A stretch of 56,902 bases of DNA from an uncultured Bacteroidota bacterium (GTDB lineage Bacteria > Bacteroidota > Bacteroidia > Flavobacteriales > Flavobacteriaceae): contig CACLGQ010000001.1 in assembly GCA_902606555.1 (NCBI GenBank), positions 24,001 through 80,902 on the forward strand, in the 5' to 3' direction. A program made the translations under genes and the position numbers. The notes under the pieces are model-generated. The model saw only the letters and a list, made by a program, of their open reading frames with translations, did no database searches and was not told the DNA's origin. Shown in pieces: positions 44,064 through 53,603 of this stretch. Within the stretch, counting starts at the first letter, position 1. Every line of letters starts with the position of its first letter.

Positions 44064-44641
44064 AATCTGTTCAAATAATAACCTTCGTAATTCTTTTCAT
44101 CAAAATAAAATAAATTATCATCAATTTTTTCATTATAAACTGTTTTATCAAAAATAATTGAGTTAATATATCCATCATTGATGGACTGATCAATTCTTGT
44201 AATTGAAAAATCATCTTTTGTAAGAATTAAATAACCGTTTCCTGATTCATCAATGTATGAGATTTCAAATACATTATTCTTTTTAATTTTAATTTTATTT
44301 CTAATTTTTGAAATTGTAAAAGCAATTTTTGATGGAAGTATATAATTTGCTATCTCATTTTCACTTGATATATTTATTTCTTTGTTTTCAGGAACTATTG
44401 TGTAATGATTTTCCCCATCATATAGAAATGTTAAATCAGTAAGTGCAATTCTAAATTTACCTTTTGAAAAAAATAAGGATCCTTTCTGATTATAAACAAT
44501 TTCACCTTGATTTTTAGTTACATAATCAAATTCTAATGAATAAGTATCTAAATTACTGTAATGATAAATGAATCTATCGATAAAATCTTGTGCTATGTAG
44601 ACATTACTACATATAATAAATATTAAAATATTTTGTATCAA
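44060..44641 (-). CDS. lolA: LolA-like periplasmic lipoprotein carrier
   Basis: A 193-residue protein with signal peptide (MIQNILIFIICSNVYIAQ). It has the LolA open beta-barrel pattern: NLDTYSLEFDYVTK, GSLFFSKGKFRIAL, LYDGENHYTIVPENKEI and GYLILTKDDFSI. It would carry lipoproteins across the periplasm. Translation apparently starts with TTG (44641), overlapping the ftsK stop in TTGA; no in-frame ATG precedes the signal peptide core. Sequence conservation is low, as usual for LolA of this phylum, but position after ftsK is typical of Flavobacteriia. Confidence 0.8.
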   Translation of the reverse strand: MIQNILIFIICSNVYIAQDFIDRFIYHYSNLDTYSLEFDYVTKNQGEIVYNQKGSLFFSKGKFRIALTDLTFLYDGENHYTIVPENKEINISSENEIANYILPSKIAFTISKIRNKIKIKKNNVFEISYIDESGNGYLILTKDDFSITRIDQSINDGYINSIIFDKTVYNEKIDDNLFYFDEKNYEGYYLNRL

Positions 44642-46956
44642 TTTTCAAACATATCTTTTAAATCAACTAAGTCTTTAACTAAAACATCACGAGCCTTGCT
44701 ACCCTCAAAAGGACCAACAATACCTGCTGCTTCAAGCTGATCAATAATTCTGCCAGCTCTATTGTAGCCTAATTTCATTTTTCGCTGTAATAATGAGGCT
44801 GATCCTTGTTGTGCAATTACAACTATTTCAGCAGCATCTTTAAATAGTGGATCTCTGTCTTCAACATTATCCTCTAAGCTAGAAATTGAATCTTCCTCAC
44901 ATTCAGGAAGAAGATACGCCTCTGAATATCCTCTTTGAGAGCCAATAATATCGGTAATTTTTTCAATTTCATCAGTGTCGATAAATCCACACTGTAGTCT
45001 TATTAAATCATTGCCCTGTGTGAAAAGCATATCTCCATTACCAATCAATTGATCTGCTCCACCAGAATCTAAAATTGTTCTTGAATCAACTTTTGCTGTT
45101 ACTTTAAAAGCAATTCTAGCAGGAAAATTTGCCTTTATTAGCCCTGTAATAACATTAACTGATGGTCTTTGAGTTGCAATTATTAAATGAATACCAACGG
45201 CTCTAGCTAGCTGTGCTAGTCTCCCAATAGGGTTCTCTACCTCCTTTCCAGCAGTCATAATTATATCGGCAAATTCATCAACAACCAAAACTAAATATGG
45301 AAGAAATTTATGACCATCATTTGGATTTAATTTTCTTTTCTTAAACTTCGAATTATATTCTTTAATGTTACGACACATGCCATCTTTAAGAAGCTCGTAT
45401 CTTTTTTCCATTTCAATACAAAGTGATTTTAAGGTTTTTACAACTTTCTTGGTATCAGTAATAATAGATTCATCTGAATCAGGAAGTTTAGCTAAATAAT
45501 GTCTCTCAATTTTATTAAACAAAGTAAGCTCAACTTTTTTAGGATCAACCAGAATAAACTTTACTTCTGCTGGATGTTTTTTGTATAGAATTGATGTTAT
45601 AATTGCATTAATACCAACAGATTTACCTTGTCCTGTTGCTCCAGCAACTAATAAATGAGGCATTTTCGTTAAATCAACAACTAAGGTTTCATTACTTATT
45701 GTTTTACCAAGCGCAAGAGGTAATTCCATTTCAGCATCTTGATATTTTTTTGAGCTAATTAAGGACTTCATCGAAACTATCTTTCTGTTTTTATTTGGTA
45801 CTTCTATACCAATTGTTCCTTTTCCAGGTATTGGAGCAATAATTCTTATTCCTAATGCAGAAAGTGACAAAGCAATATCATCTTCTAAACTTTTTATTTT
45901 AGAAATTCTAACACCCGCTTCAGGAATAATTTCATAAAGGGTTACAGTTGGACCAATTGTAGCTTTAATTTTATCAATTCCAATTTTATAATTTCTTAAA
46001 GTGTCTATTATCTTTTCTTTGTTTTCTTCTAACTCTTGCTGATTTATTGTGATAGAGCTATCTTTATCATGTTCATTCAATAATTTTAATTCTGGCTGTT
46101 TAAAAGTTTTCAAATCTAATGTATGATCAAATTCACCAAACTTTTTTAATAAATTGACAGAGCTATTTTCAACAGATTCTTCATCCTTAATTTTCTCAAT
46201 ATCAATTGTAATTTCATCAATTGAGCCATCAGGATCAACATCAAATTCATCTTTATTATCAACATTTTCTATATCAATTGGTTTTTTAACAATTTGATCA
46301 ATTTTAGAAAAATTTTGTATTGTTGGTTGAACATCATTAGGCTGCTCGTTAAGATCTTCATTTTGATTAATTTCTTCATCAAAATTCTCCTTAATTTCCT
46401 CAGATTTTGTTGAATTATTATAATTTTTAATTGAAGATTTTATAAGATTCAGTATAAATACTGGAGTAATTTTAAACTTAATAATTAAAAAAGAAATAAA
46501 ACCAAACACCAAGATGGAGATAAAACCTAAATCTCCCATAAATTCAATAATCATTGATTTGATCTCATAGCCAAAAATTCCTCCATAGATATTGTTAGTA
46601 AAAATATATGATGAAAATAGAGATATCCAGACCATAGACAATAGAAGAAAAATACTCCTACTTAATATTTTATCTAAACCACTATTAAATGTCAAGGATA
46701 TTCCAATTAGAAACAATAGTGAAGGTATAAGAATTGCACCTAATCCAAATCCCTTGTATATCATGTAATAAGAAATAAGTAAACCAAATTTTTTACCAAT
46801 ATTTTTAATTTCAGATGAGCTGTCAAAAATTGTTTTAATTTCAGACTGATCTGAACTCCACGACAAGAAAAAAGACAACATGGAAATGAAAATAATTATT
46901 GAAAGGAGCGTTAAAAACACACCTGATACATATTTTATATTATTCTCATTTTTCAA
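44638..46956 (-). CDS. ftsK: DNA translocase FtsK
   Basis: A 772-residue protein with four or so N-terminal membrane helices (~10-160), an acidic linker (~185-290) and the motor. The Walker A motif is GATGQGKS (439-446), the Walker B is LVVDEFAD, and the alpha domain has KIKSLEDDIALSLSA. The C-terminal gamma winged helix is present (AQQGSASLLQRKMKLGYNRA), which recognises polar DNA motifs. FtsK pumps chromosome ends to the division septum. The start codon is TTG at 46956 in a TTGA overlap with the upstream antiporter stop; the nearby ATG is out of frame. Confidence 0.95.
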   Translation of the reverse strand: MKNENNIKYVSGVFLTLLSIIIFISMLSFFLSWSSDQSEIKTIFDSSSEIKNIGKKFGLLISYYMIYKGFGLGAILIPSLLFLIGISLTFNSGLDKILSRSIFLLLSMVWISLFSSYIFTNNIYGGIFGYEIKSMIIEFMGDLGFISILVFGFISFLIIKFKITPVFILNLIKSSIKNYNNSTKSEEIKENFDEEINQNEDLNEQPNDVQPTIQNFSKIDQIVKKPIDIENVDNKDEFDVDPDGSIDEITIDIEKIKDEESVENSSVNLLKKFGEFDHTLDLKTFKQPELKLLNEHDKDSSITINQQELEENKEKIIDTLRNYKIGIDKIKATIGPTVTLYEIIPEAGVRISKIKSLEDDIALSLSALGIRIIAPIPGKGTIGIEVPNKNRKIVSMKSLISSKKYQDAEMELPLALGKTISNETLVVDLTKMPHLLVAGATGQGKSVGINAIITSILYKKHPAEVKFILVDPKKVELTLFNKIERHYLAKLPDSDESIITDTKKVVKTLKSLCIEMEKRYELLKDGMCRNIKEYNSKFKKRKLNPNDGHKFLPYLVLVVDEFADIIMTAGKEVENPIGRLAQLARAVGIHLIIATQRPSVNVITGLIKANFPARIAFKVTAKVDSRTILDSGGADQLIGNGDMLFTQGNDLIRLQCGFIDTDEIEKITDIIGSQRGYSEAYLLPECEEDSISSLEDNVEDRDPLFKDAAEIVVIAQQGSASLLQRKMKLGYNRAGRIIDQLEAAGIVGPFEGSKARDVLVKDLVDLKDMFEN

Positions 46957-48407
46957 TTTACAATTCTTTTTATCTTATAATTTAACGAAGCAACAATCAA
47001 GGTTGTAATTGGGCTAAGCCAATTAAAAATTGCATATACAAAGTAATCATATACATTTACATTTAAAACACTTGCTTGATAAGCTCCACATGTATTCCAA
47101 GGAATCAAAACTGATGTTACAGTTCCGCTGTCTTCAATTGTTCTACTTAAATTTAGACTAGATAGTTTCCTATCATTGTATGAATCAGAAAACATTTTTC
47201 CTGGGATTACAATTGATAAATATTGATCTGAGGCTGTAATATTAACAGTAATACAACTCAATATCGTACTTGCAAATAAATTTATTGTAGATTTTGCGAT
47301 ACTCAAAAGAGCTAAACTTATAGATCTTAATGCACCAATTGCTTCCATTACACCACCAAATATCATTGCGCATATAACAAGCCAAATAGTATTTAACATT
47401 CCTGACATTCCACCAGATGTTAGAAGTTCATCAAGGAAAATAGTATCTGTTTGAATGGTTGTTTTTGCAATAATTGAATCCATTACAATGTTATAAGTAG
47501 TAACATCAGAAGATGAGCTTTGTAAAACTATATTTGATATAAGCTCTGATTGAAAAATTAAACTAAAGACAGCTGCTAAAATAGTTCCAACAAAAAGAGA
47601 AACAATAGGGTTTATTTTTTTATAAATCATAAAAATTACAATTAATGGAACTATAAATAAAAGAGGAGATATATAGAAATAATCATTAATCGATTCGATG
47701 TAATCAACATTACTAAGATTTTCACTGGGTAGATTGATTAAGTTATAAATAACAAAAAAAATAAGAGCAATACATATAGTTGGAACAGTTGTTATTGTCA
47801 TATATTTAATATGCTCAAAAAGATTAGAACCCGAAACAGCCGCTGCAAGATTTGTAGTATCACTCAATGGAGACATTTTATCACCAAAATAAGCTCCAGA
47901 AATTACTGCACCAGCAACGATACCAATATCAAAACCCAAGGCTTTTCCAATTCCAATTAATGCAATCCCAATTGTCGCTGACGTAGACCAACTACTCCCA
48001 GTAGCTAAAGCAACAATGGCACTTATAATTACGCATGATGGAAGAAAAAATGATGCATTAATAATATTGAACCCATAATATATCATTGAAGGTATAATAC
48101 CACTAATTAACCAAGTTCCAGACAGTGCGCCTACTAGTAATAGTATTATAATCGGTGAGCTAATTGATTTAATATTCTTTGATACATTTTCAAAAATTAT
48201 TTCACTAGATATATTGTTTTTAAATCCAACTAAATAAGCTAAGGCAGCTCCTATTAGTAAAATAAATTGGTTTGATCCGTCTATAGATGAATCTCCATAA
48301 ATATTTACGTTTATGTAAAGTAGTAGTACTAAAAGAACAATAGGAGTGAGGGAATCAAAAAGACTAATATTTTTATTTTGATTGACCGAGCTTTTTTCTT
48401 TCCCCAT
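46953..48407 (-). CDS. NhaC family Na+/H+ antiporter
   Basis: A 484-residue protein with about eleven membrane helices. The family signature ATGSSWSTSATIGIALIGIG and GAVISGAYFGDKMSPLSDTTNLAAAVSG mark NhaC-type antiporters, with the DKMSPLSDT stretch lining the ion path. It would export sodium in exchange for protons (or a related organic-ion exchange), apt for a marine cell. The gene leads the operon nhaC-ftsK-lolA-lptF/G-ribB. Its promoter element is TATATTTG at 48417-48424. Confidence 0.9.
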   Translation of the reverse strand: MGKEKSSVNQNKNISLFDSLTPIVLLVLLLYINVNIYGDSSIDGSNQFILLIGAALAYLVGFKNNISSEIIFENVSKNIKSISSPIIILLLVGALSGTWLISGIIPSMIYYGFNIINASFFLPSCVIISAIVALATGSSWSTSATIGIALIGIGKALGFDIGIVAGAVISGAYFGDKMSPLSDTTNLAAAVSGSNLFEHIKYMTITTVPTICIALIFFVIYNLINLPSENLSNVDYIESINDYFYISPLLFIVPLIVIFMIYKKINPIVSLFVGTILAAVFSLIFQSELISNIVLQSSSSDVTTYNIVMDSIIAKTTIQTDTIFLDELLTSGGMSGMLNTIWLVICAMIFGGVMEAIGALRSISLALLSIAKSTINLFASTILSCITVNITASDQYLSIVIPGKMFSDSYNDRKLSSLNLSRTIEDSGTVTSVLIPWNTCGAYQASVLNVNVYDYFVYAIFNWLSPITTLIVASLNYKIKRIVN

Positions 48408-48416
48408 TGTTTTTTA

Positions 48417-48424
48417 CAAATATA
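48417..48424 (-). promoter_or_regulatory. -7 type promoter element TATATTTG upstream of the NhaC-ftsK operon
   Basis: Exact TAnnTTTG match on the minus strand, nine bases before the antiporter ATG, within the 98-bp spacer shared with lpdA. Confidence 0.5.
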
Positions 48425-48493
48425 TTTATAAAAATGGTGAATTTTCATCTTAAAATAAAGTAATAAAGAATTAAATAATAATTCGAACATTTG

Positions 48494-48501
48494 TATTTTT
48501 G
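48494..48501 (+). promoter_or_regulatory. -7 type promoter element TATTTTTG immediately before lpdA
   Basis: Exact TAnnTTTG match ending four bases before the lpdA ATG (48506), the same spacing as at clpC and the persulfide dioxygenase gene. It supports a start at 48506 rather than the TTG at 48491, which lies before the element. Confidence 0.5.
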
Positions 48502-48505
48502 TAAT

Positions 48506-49906
48506 ATGTCAAAAAATAAATTTGATGTTGTTGTAATTGGATCTGGACCTGGAGGATATGTATGCGCTATTAGATTAGCTCAATTAGGTTTTAAAACTGC
48601 TATTATTGAAAAATACAATTCTTTAGGCGGTACATGCTTGAATGTTGGCTGTATTCCTTCGAAATCTTTACTCGATTCCTCACACCACTATGATGACGTA
48701 TTAAAAAATGTCATGAATCACGGAATTGAAATTAATGGAGAGATTAAGCTTAATTTTTCTAAAATGATAGAACGAAAAGACAGTGTGGTAAATCAAACTG
48801 TTAAAGGAATTGACTATTTAATGAATAAAAATAAAATATCAGTTTTTTATGGAAAGGCTTCCTTTATCGATAATAAGTCAATTAATATTGATGGAAAGGA
48901 AAAACTCAAATTTGATAAATGTATTATTGCAACGGGTTCAAAACCAATTTCCCTTCCATTCGTAAAATTAGATAAAGAAAGAATCATCACGTCAACAGAG
49001 GCATTGTCATTGAAGGAAGTTCCAAAACATTTAGTGATTATTGGTGGAGGCGTAATTGGACTAGAACTTGGACAAGTTTATAATAGATTAGGATCAGAGG
49101 TTTCTGTTATTGAATACGCAGAAAAAATTACTCCTTTTATGGATCAGGATATTTCTAAAGAATTATTAAAGGTCCTAAAAAAACAAAAAATTAATTTTTT
49201 CCTCTCCCACGAAGTTTATGAAGTTGAAAGAAATGGAGATTTAGTAAATATTAAAGCAAAGAATAAGAATGGGGATATTATAAATTTTGAATCTGATTAT
49301 TGTTTAGTTTCTGTTGGGAGGAAACCATACACTGAAGGACTTGCTCTTGAAAATGTTAATGTAGAAACCGAAAAATCTGGAAAAATTATTATAGATAAAC
49401 ATTTTAAAACTTCTGCAGAAAATATTTATGCAATCGGAGATGTTGTGAATGGCCCAATGTTGGCTCATAAAGCTGAGGAAGAGGGAATTGCTGTGGCTGA
49501 AATTTTAAAAGGGCAGAAACCACACATAGATTATAATTTAATTCCAAATGTAATCTACACATGGCCGGAAGTTTCATCTGTGGGAAAAACTGAACAACAA
49601 CTAAGTAAAGAAGAAGTAAATTACAAAGTTGGAAAATTTCCAATGAGAGCCCTTGGAAGATCAAGAGCAAGTTCTGATTTAGATGGCTTTGTTAAAATTA
49701 TAGCTGATAAGAAATCTGATGAAATTCTTGGAGTTCATATAATAGGAGCAAGAGCGGCTGACTTAATTGTCGAGGGAGTAACCGCAATGGAGTTTAGAGC
49801 TTCGTGTGAAGACATCTCTATAATGAGTCATCCACACCCTACATATTCTGAAGCAATGAAAGAAGCCGCATTATCAGCGCTAGATAACAGGCCCTTACAT
49901 ATCTAA
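48506..49906 (+). CDS. lpdA: Dihydrolipoyl dehydrogenase (E3)
   Basis: I place the start at the ATG 48506 (MSKNKFDVVVIGSGPGG); a TTG 15 bases earlier would lie ahead of the promoter element. The 466-residue flavoprotein has the FAD motif GSGPGGY, the redox disulfide GGTCLNVGCIPS (Cys44-Cys49), the NAD motif VIIGGGVIGLELG, YAIGDV, and the C-terminal HPHPTYSEAMKEAA with the His-Glu pair. It reoxidises lipoamide in the pyruvate and 2-oxoglutarate dehydrogenases and the glycine cleavage system, for which gcvT is present in this window. The gene stands alone, divergent from the nhaC-ftsK operon. Confidence 0.96.
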   Translation: MSKNKFDVVVIGSGPGGYVCAIRLAQLGFKTAIIEKYNSLGGTCLNVGCIPSKSLLDSSHHYDDVLKNVMNHGIEINGEIKLNFSKMIERKDSVVNQTVKGIDYLMNKNKISVFYGKASFIDNKSINIDGKEKLKFDKCIIATGSKPISLPFVKLDKERIITSTEALSLKEVPKHLVIIGGGVIGLELGQVYNRLGSEVSVIEYAEKITPFMDQDISKELLKVLKKQKINFFLSHEVYEVERNGDLVNIKAKNKNGDIINFESDYCLVSVGRKPYTEGLALENVNVETEKSGKIIIDKHFKTSAENIYAIGDVVNGPMLAHKAEEEGIAVAEILKGQKPHIDYNLIPNVIYTWPEVSSVGKTEQQLSKEEVNYKVGKFPMRALGRSRASSDLDGFVKIIADKKSDEILGVHIIGARAADLIVEGVTAMEFRASCEDISIMSHPHPTYSEAMKEAALSALDNRPLHI

Positions 49907-49923
49907 TTTATAAATATCCCTTA

Positions 49924-50991
49924 TTATAAACTTATAATTGAGTCATACTCATTTAATAAAGATATATATTTATTTATTCCATCTTTAATTTCAATTAAAT
50001 AGATAAACTCATCTGCTGTATGAGATCTTAAAGAATCTCCAGGACCTAGTTTTATAGATTTACACTTAATTTTAGCTTGATCAGATAAAGTTGGAGATCC
50101 ATATTTTTTAAAACCTAAATTATCAGCGGCCCTAATTATATCATGGTTTTCAGGGATGGATGATGGATTTAAATCTAAATTTCTTGGGATAACATCACAA
50201 TTAAGTTTATTTTTTAGTTGACTAAAAACTTCATTGTTTGAATACATATCATTAATTCTAGCATCCAAAACAATATTCACTTCTGATGGTACAACATTAT
50301 GCTGAACACCTGCATTTATTTGTGTTACAGTAAGCTTTACATCACCAAGAGTTTTTGATTTTTTAGGAAATTTAATTTTAGTAATTTGTTCTACAATTTT
50401 TGAGGCCCTATATATAGGGTTTTCCTCATTATGATGTGCTGCATGAGAAGATTTTCCCTTTACGATTAAATCAAAAACTATTAACCCTTTTTCAGCGATT
50501 GCTACATCCATTTTTGTGGGCTCTCCAATAATTGCTAAATCAATTTTAGGTAGTTTTGGGATTACACTCTTAATTCCATTATTTCCAGATTTTTCTTCCT
50601 CTGCGGATGCTAGGAGAATTAAATTAAAATTCAGATCATCTTTTTCATAAAAATGAACAAAAACCATAATTAAACAACAAAGTGAAATCCCGGCATCATT
50701 ACTTCCTAAACCATATAGTTTTTCATCTTTGACTATGGGTTTAAAAGGATCAATTGTATAGCCTACATTGGGTTCAACTGTATCATGATGAGAATTCAAT
50801 AAAATGGATGGCTTATTCTTGTCATAATACTTATTGATTGCATATATATTATTTACAGATCTAAATGTATCTATATTCTTCTCAAAAAGCCATTTTTCTA
50901 TATAATCAGCTGTTTTATCTTCATAAAATGAAAATGATTTTATAGAAATGAGTTTTTTTAACAAACTTTCAGCTTCATAAGCATATTTCAT
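49924..50991 (-). CDS. argE: M20 family metallohydrolase, ArgE-like deacylase
   Basis: A 355-residue zinc hydrolase. Metal-site motifs are LLNSHHDTVEP, LYGLGSNDAGIS (bridging Asp), SAEEEKSGNNG (catalytic and metal Glu) and AIIGEPTKMD, with GKSSHAAHH in the dimerisation lid. Similarity is to Bacteroidota acetylornithine deacetylase/N-succinylcitrulline desuccinylase, an arginine-biosynthesis enzyme. In this phylum succinylated intermediates are used, so the exact acyl group is open. No other arg gene lies near. A TATATTTG element is found 13 bases before the ATG. Confidence 0.82.
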   Translation of the reverse strand: MKYAYEAESLLKKLISIKSFSFYEDKTADYIEKWLFEKNIDTFRSVNNIYAINKYYDKNKPSILLNSHHDTVEPNVGYTIDPFKPIVKDEKLYGLGSNDAGISLCCLIMVFVHFYEKDDLNFNLILLASAEEEKSGNNGIKSVIPKLPKIDLAIIGEPTKMDVAIAEKGLIVFDLIVKGKSSHAAHHNEENPIYRASKIVEQITKIKFPKKSKTLGDVKLTVTQINAGVQHNVVPSEVNIVLDARINDMYSNNEVFSQLKNKLNCDVIPRNLDLNPSSIPENHDIIRAADNLGFKKYGSPTLSDQAKIKCKSIKLGPGDSLRSHTADEFIYLIEIKDGINKYISLLNEYDSIISL

Positions 50992-51004
50992 GACTCGTTT
51001 TATT

Positions 51005-51012
51005 CAAATATA
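51005..51012 (-). promoter_or_regulatory. -7 type promoter element TATATTTG upstream of the ArgE-like gene
   Basis: Exact TAnnTTTG match on the minus strand, 13 bases before the ATG of the M20 hydrolase. A TAAATTTA box (51036-51043) for the divergent pabB lies beside it. Confidence 0.45.
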
Positions 51013-51044
51013 CCATATATAAAACGAATTATAAGTAAATTTAA

Positions 51045-52322
51045 ATGTTGGAAAGATTCTCAAAATCATATAGATTAAATGATAAAGAAAAATTTGTTGA
51101 AAAATTAATTAATTTTTCAGTAGACCAAGATCATTTCATACTCTTAAATTCAAATAATAATTCTGATAAATACGATTTACTATGTGGGTATGGCATTAAA
51201 TCTTTCATAAAATCGTCGGAAAATTCTCTAACAAAACTTGATAATTTTTTTGAGAATAAAAAAGATTGGCTTTTTGGTTATATGACGTACGATCTAAGAA
51301 ATGAGATTGAAGTTTTAAATGACGATAACATAGACTTTATCAATATGCCTAATTTATATTTTTTTCAACCAAAAATTGTATGGTTTGTTAAAGGTAAAAA
51401 TGTGACCGGATTATCATTTGAAAAAGATTTAATAGATAATGATTGGAAAAAGTTTAATGAAATATTTGAAAAAGAAAAAACAGAAAACTCAAATATTGTA
51501 AAACTAAATATAAGAAACTCTAAAAGTGAATATATTAATAAGGTAAACAAAATTAAAGAAAGAATTTCTAGAGGTGACTGCTACGAAATGAATTTTTGTT
51601 TTGACTTATTTAGTGAATATGATGAAATTAATCCTTATGATACTTATGTTAAACTTAACAATTACACGAAGTCTCCGATGAGTAGTTTCCTAAAGGCAAA
51701 TGACTTGTTTTTAATTTCATCATCGCCTGAAAGATTCTTGAGTAAAAATGGAGAGGATATTATAAGTCAACCTATTAAGGGGACTGCCAAAAGAGGGGAT
51801 AGTCTTCAGGAGGATAAGAAAAATATTAATGAATTATTATCAAGTCCAAAAGAATTATCTGAAAATCATATGATTGTTGATTTAGTTAGGAACGATTTGT
51901 CAAGAATTGCAAAAAAAGGTTCAGTAAAAGTGAAGAGTTTAAATACTTTGAAAACATTTAAAAGAGTTCATCAGTTAATTTCAACAATTGAAGCGAAAGT
52001 AAGTCCAAAATTAAAGTTATCAGAAATATTAAAAGGAACTTTTCCCATGGGGAGTATGACAGGTGCTCCAAAAATTGAGTCGATGAATATAATTGATGAA
52101 TTTGAATCAACGAAAAGAGGCCTTTACAGTGGCTCAGTTGGATACATTAATCCGGAAATGGACTTTGACTTTAATGTTGTCATAAGATCTATTGTATATA
52201 GCAGCAGTAATAAAATGCTTACTGTCAATGTAGGAAGTGCAATTACACATAAATCTATTGCTGAAAAAGAATATGAAGAATGTTTGGTTAAGGCTGAACC
52301 AATGATTCAATCACTTAAATAG
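51045..52322 (+). CDS. pabB: Aminodeoxychorismate synthase component I (chorismate-binding)
   Basis: A 425-residue chorismate-binding enzyme. In the C-terminal half the motifs are GDCYEMNFCFD, SPERFLS, SQPIKGTAKRG with the Lys typical of PabB, VDLVRNDLSRIA, GTFPMGSMTGAPK and GLYSGSVGYI. The N-terminal half is poorly conserved. The KGTAKR form favours PabB (4-amino-4-deoxychorismate, folate route) over anthranilate synthase TrpE, and the gene is not near trp genes. It starts the string pabB-tilS-dsbD, with tilS 12 bases downstream. Confidence 0.88.
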   Translation: MLERFSKSYRLNDKEKFVEKLINFSVDQDHFILLNSNNNSDKYDLLCGYGIKSFIKSSENSLTKLDNFFENKKDWLFGYMTYDLRNEIEVLNDDNIDFINMPNLYFFQPKIVWFVKGKNVTGLSFEKDLIDNDWKKFNEIFEKEKTENSNIVKLNIRNSKSEYINKVNKIKERISRGDCYEMNFCFDLFSEYDEINPYDTYVKLNNYTKSPMSSFLKANDLFLISSSPERFLSKNGEDIISQPIKGTAKRGDSLQEDKKNINELLSSPKELSENHMIVDLVRNDLSRIAKKGSVKVKSLNTLKTFKRVHQLISTIEAKVSPKLKLSEILKGTFPMGSMTGAPKIESMNIIDEFESTKRGLYSGSVGYINPEMDFDFNVVIRSIVYSSSNKMLTVNVGSAITHKSIAEKEYEECLVKAEPMIQSLK

Positions 52323-52334
52323 TAACTTTGAAAT

Positions 52335-53603
52335 ATGCTTTCAAAATTTGTTAGTAATATTAAAAAAACCATTCCTTTTAATCACAATGTTATTGCAGCT
52401 GTAAGTGGTGGAGTTGATAGTATGGTGTTATGTGATCTTTTGCTTAAATCAGAGATTAATTTTTCAATAGCTCATATAAATTACATGCTTAGAGGTATAG
52501 ACAGTGATCAAGATGAATCGTTTGTAAAAACTTATTGTATCAAGAATAAAATAAAATTCTTCTCAAAATCATATGATTTATCAAATTCAAAATCTATTCA
52601 AAAAAAAGCAAGAGAACTCAGATATGATTTTTTTACTTTTTTAAGCCTAAAATACAATTATACGCACATTATGACTGCTCATCACTTAGATGACAATATC
52701 GAAACAATTTTGATAAATATTTACAGAGGAAAAAAACTAAACCCTTTAACAGGAATTAAACAAATTAACAACACCATAGTTAGACCACTATTATCATTTA
52801 CTAAGGATGATATTGTAAATTATGCAAAGAAAAATAAATTAACGTGGAGAGAGGATAAATCAAACTTTGAAAATAAATATTTAAGAAATAAAATAAGAAA
52901 TATAATTGTTCCTAAAATCAAATTAGCTGATCCACGCTATAGAACAAATTTTATTAGACTAATTAATAAATCAAATAAAGTAAAAGTTAATACTGATAAA
53001 TATTTAGGAATCATTAATAGTGAATATTTTATAGAGAGAAAGGATGGAATAATTGAGTCTAAAAAATCTAATTGGAAGAATTGTAATTTAAAATCTGTAG
53101 AATTTATTCCCTTTAGAAAGTATGGTTTTTTTAAAAATTCTGAGATTTTAAAAATATTAATCGCAGAAACAGGTAAAAAAATCACTTCAAAATCACATGA
53201 AATTCTTTCTGATAGAAATAAAATATTGATAAAAAAAATTAGTTATAGTGATTTTAAAGAATATAACCTCACTTTAGGTAAAAATCAAAATCCATTTCAA
53301 ATTAAATTGGAAAAATGTAATTTTTCAAAAAAACCATCCAAAAATATGATTTGTATACACAATAAAGTTTCAACACCGTTGAAAATAAGGAAATTTCAAA
53401 AAGGTGACATTTTTTACCCTTATGGAATGAATGGAAAAAAAAAGGTAAGTAAGTTTTTTAAAGATGAAAAATTATCGATTTTTGAAAAACAAAATAAATG
53501 GCTCTTAACTGATGCTAAGAATCAAGTCTTGTGGATTATTGGTATGAGAGTTGATAGAAGGTTACTAAAAACAAAAGGACAATGTTTGAAAATATCAATT
53601 TAA
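52335..53603 (+). CDS. tilS: tRNA(Ile)-lysidine synthetase
   Basis: A 422-residue N-type ATP pyrophosphatase. The P-loop is AAVSGGVDSMV (SGGVDS at 24-29). HINYMLRG, ARELRYDFF, TAHHLDDNIETILINI and WREDKSNFENKYLRNKIRN follow, all typical of TilS. The C-terminal domain (~330-422) includes FQKGDIFYPYGMNGKKKVSKFFKD. It converts C34 of tRNA-Ile(CAU) to lysidine so that AUA is read as isoleucine. Its 3' end overlaps dsbD by 22 bases. Confidence 0.94.
   Translation: MLSKFVSNIKKTIPFNHNVIAAVSGGVDSMVLCDLLLKSEINFSIAHINYMLRGIDSDQDESFVKTYCIKNKIKFFSKSYDLSNSKSIQKKARELRYDFFTFLSLKYNYTHIMTAHHLDDNIETILINIYRGKKLNPLTGIKQINNTIVRPLLSFTKDDIVNYAKKNKLTWREDKSNFENKYLRNKIRNIIVPKIKLADPRYRTNFIRLINKSNKVKVNTDKYLGIINSEYFIERKDGIIESKKSNWKNCNLKSVEFIPFRKYGFFKNSEILKILIAETGKKITSKSHEILSDRNKILIKKISYSDFKEYNLTLGKNQNPFQIKLEKCNFSKKPSKNMICIHNKVSTPLKIRKFQKGDIFYPYGMNGKKKVSKFFKDEKLSIFEKQNKWLLTDAKNQVLWIIGMRVDRRLLKTKGQCLKISI

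Noticed and set aside
48491-48505. TTG start for lpdA
   Set aside because: It precedes the promoter element at 48494-48501, and the ATG at 48506 gives the standard N-terminus.
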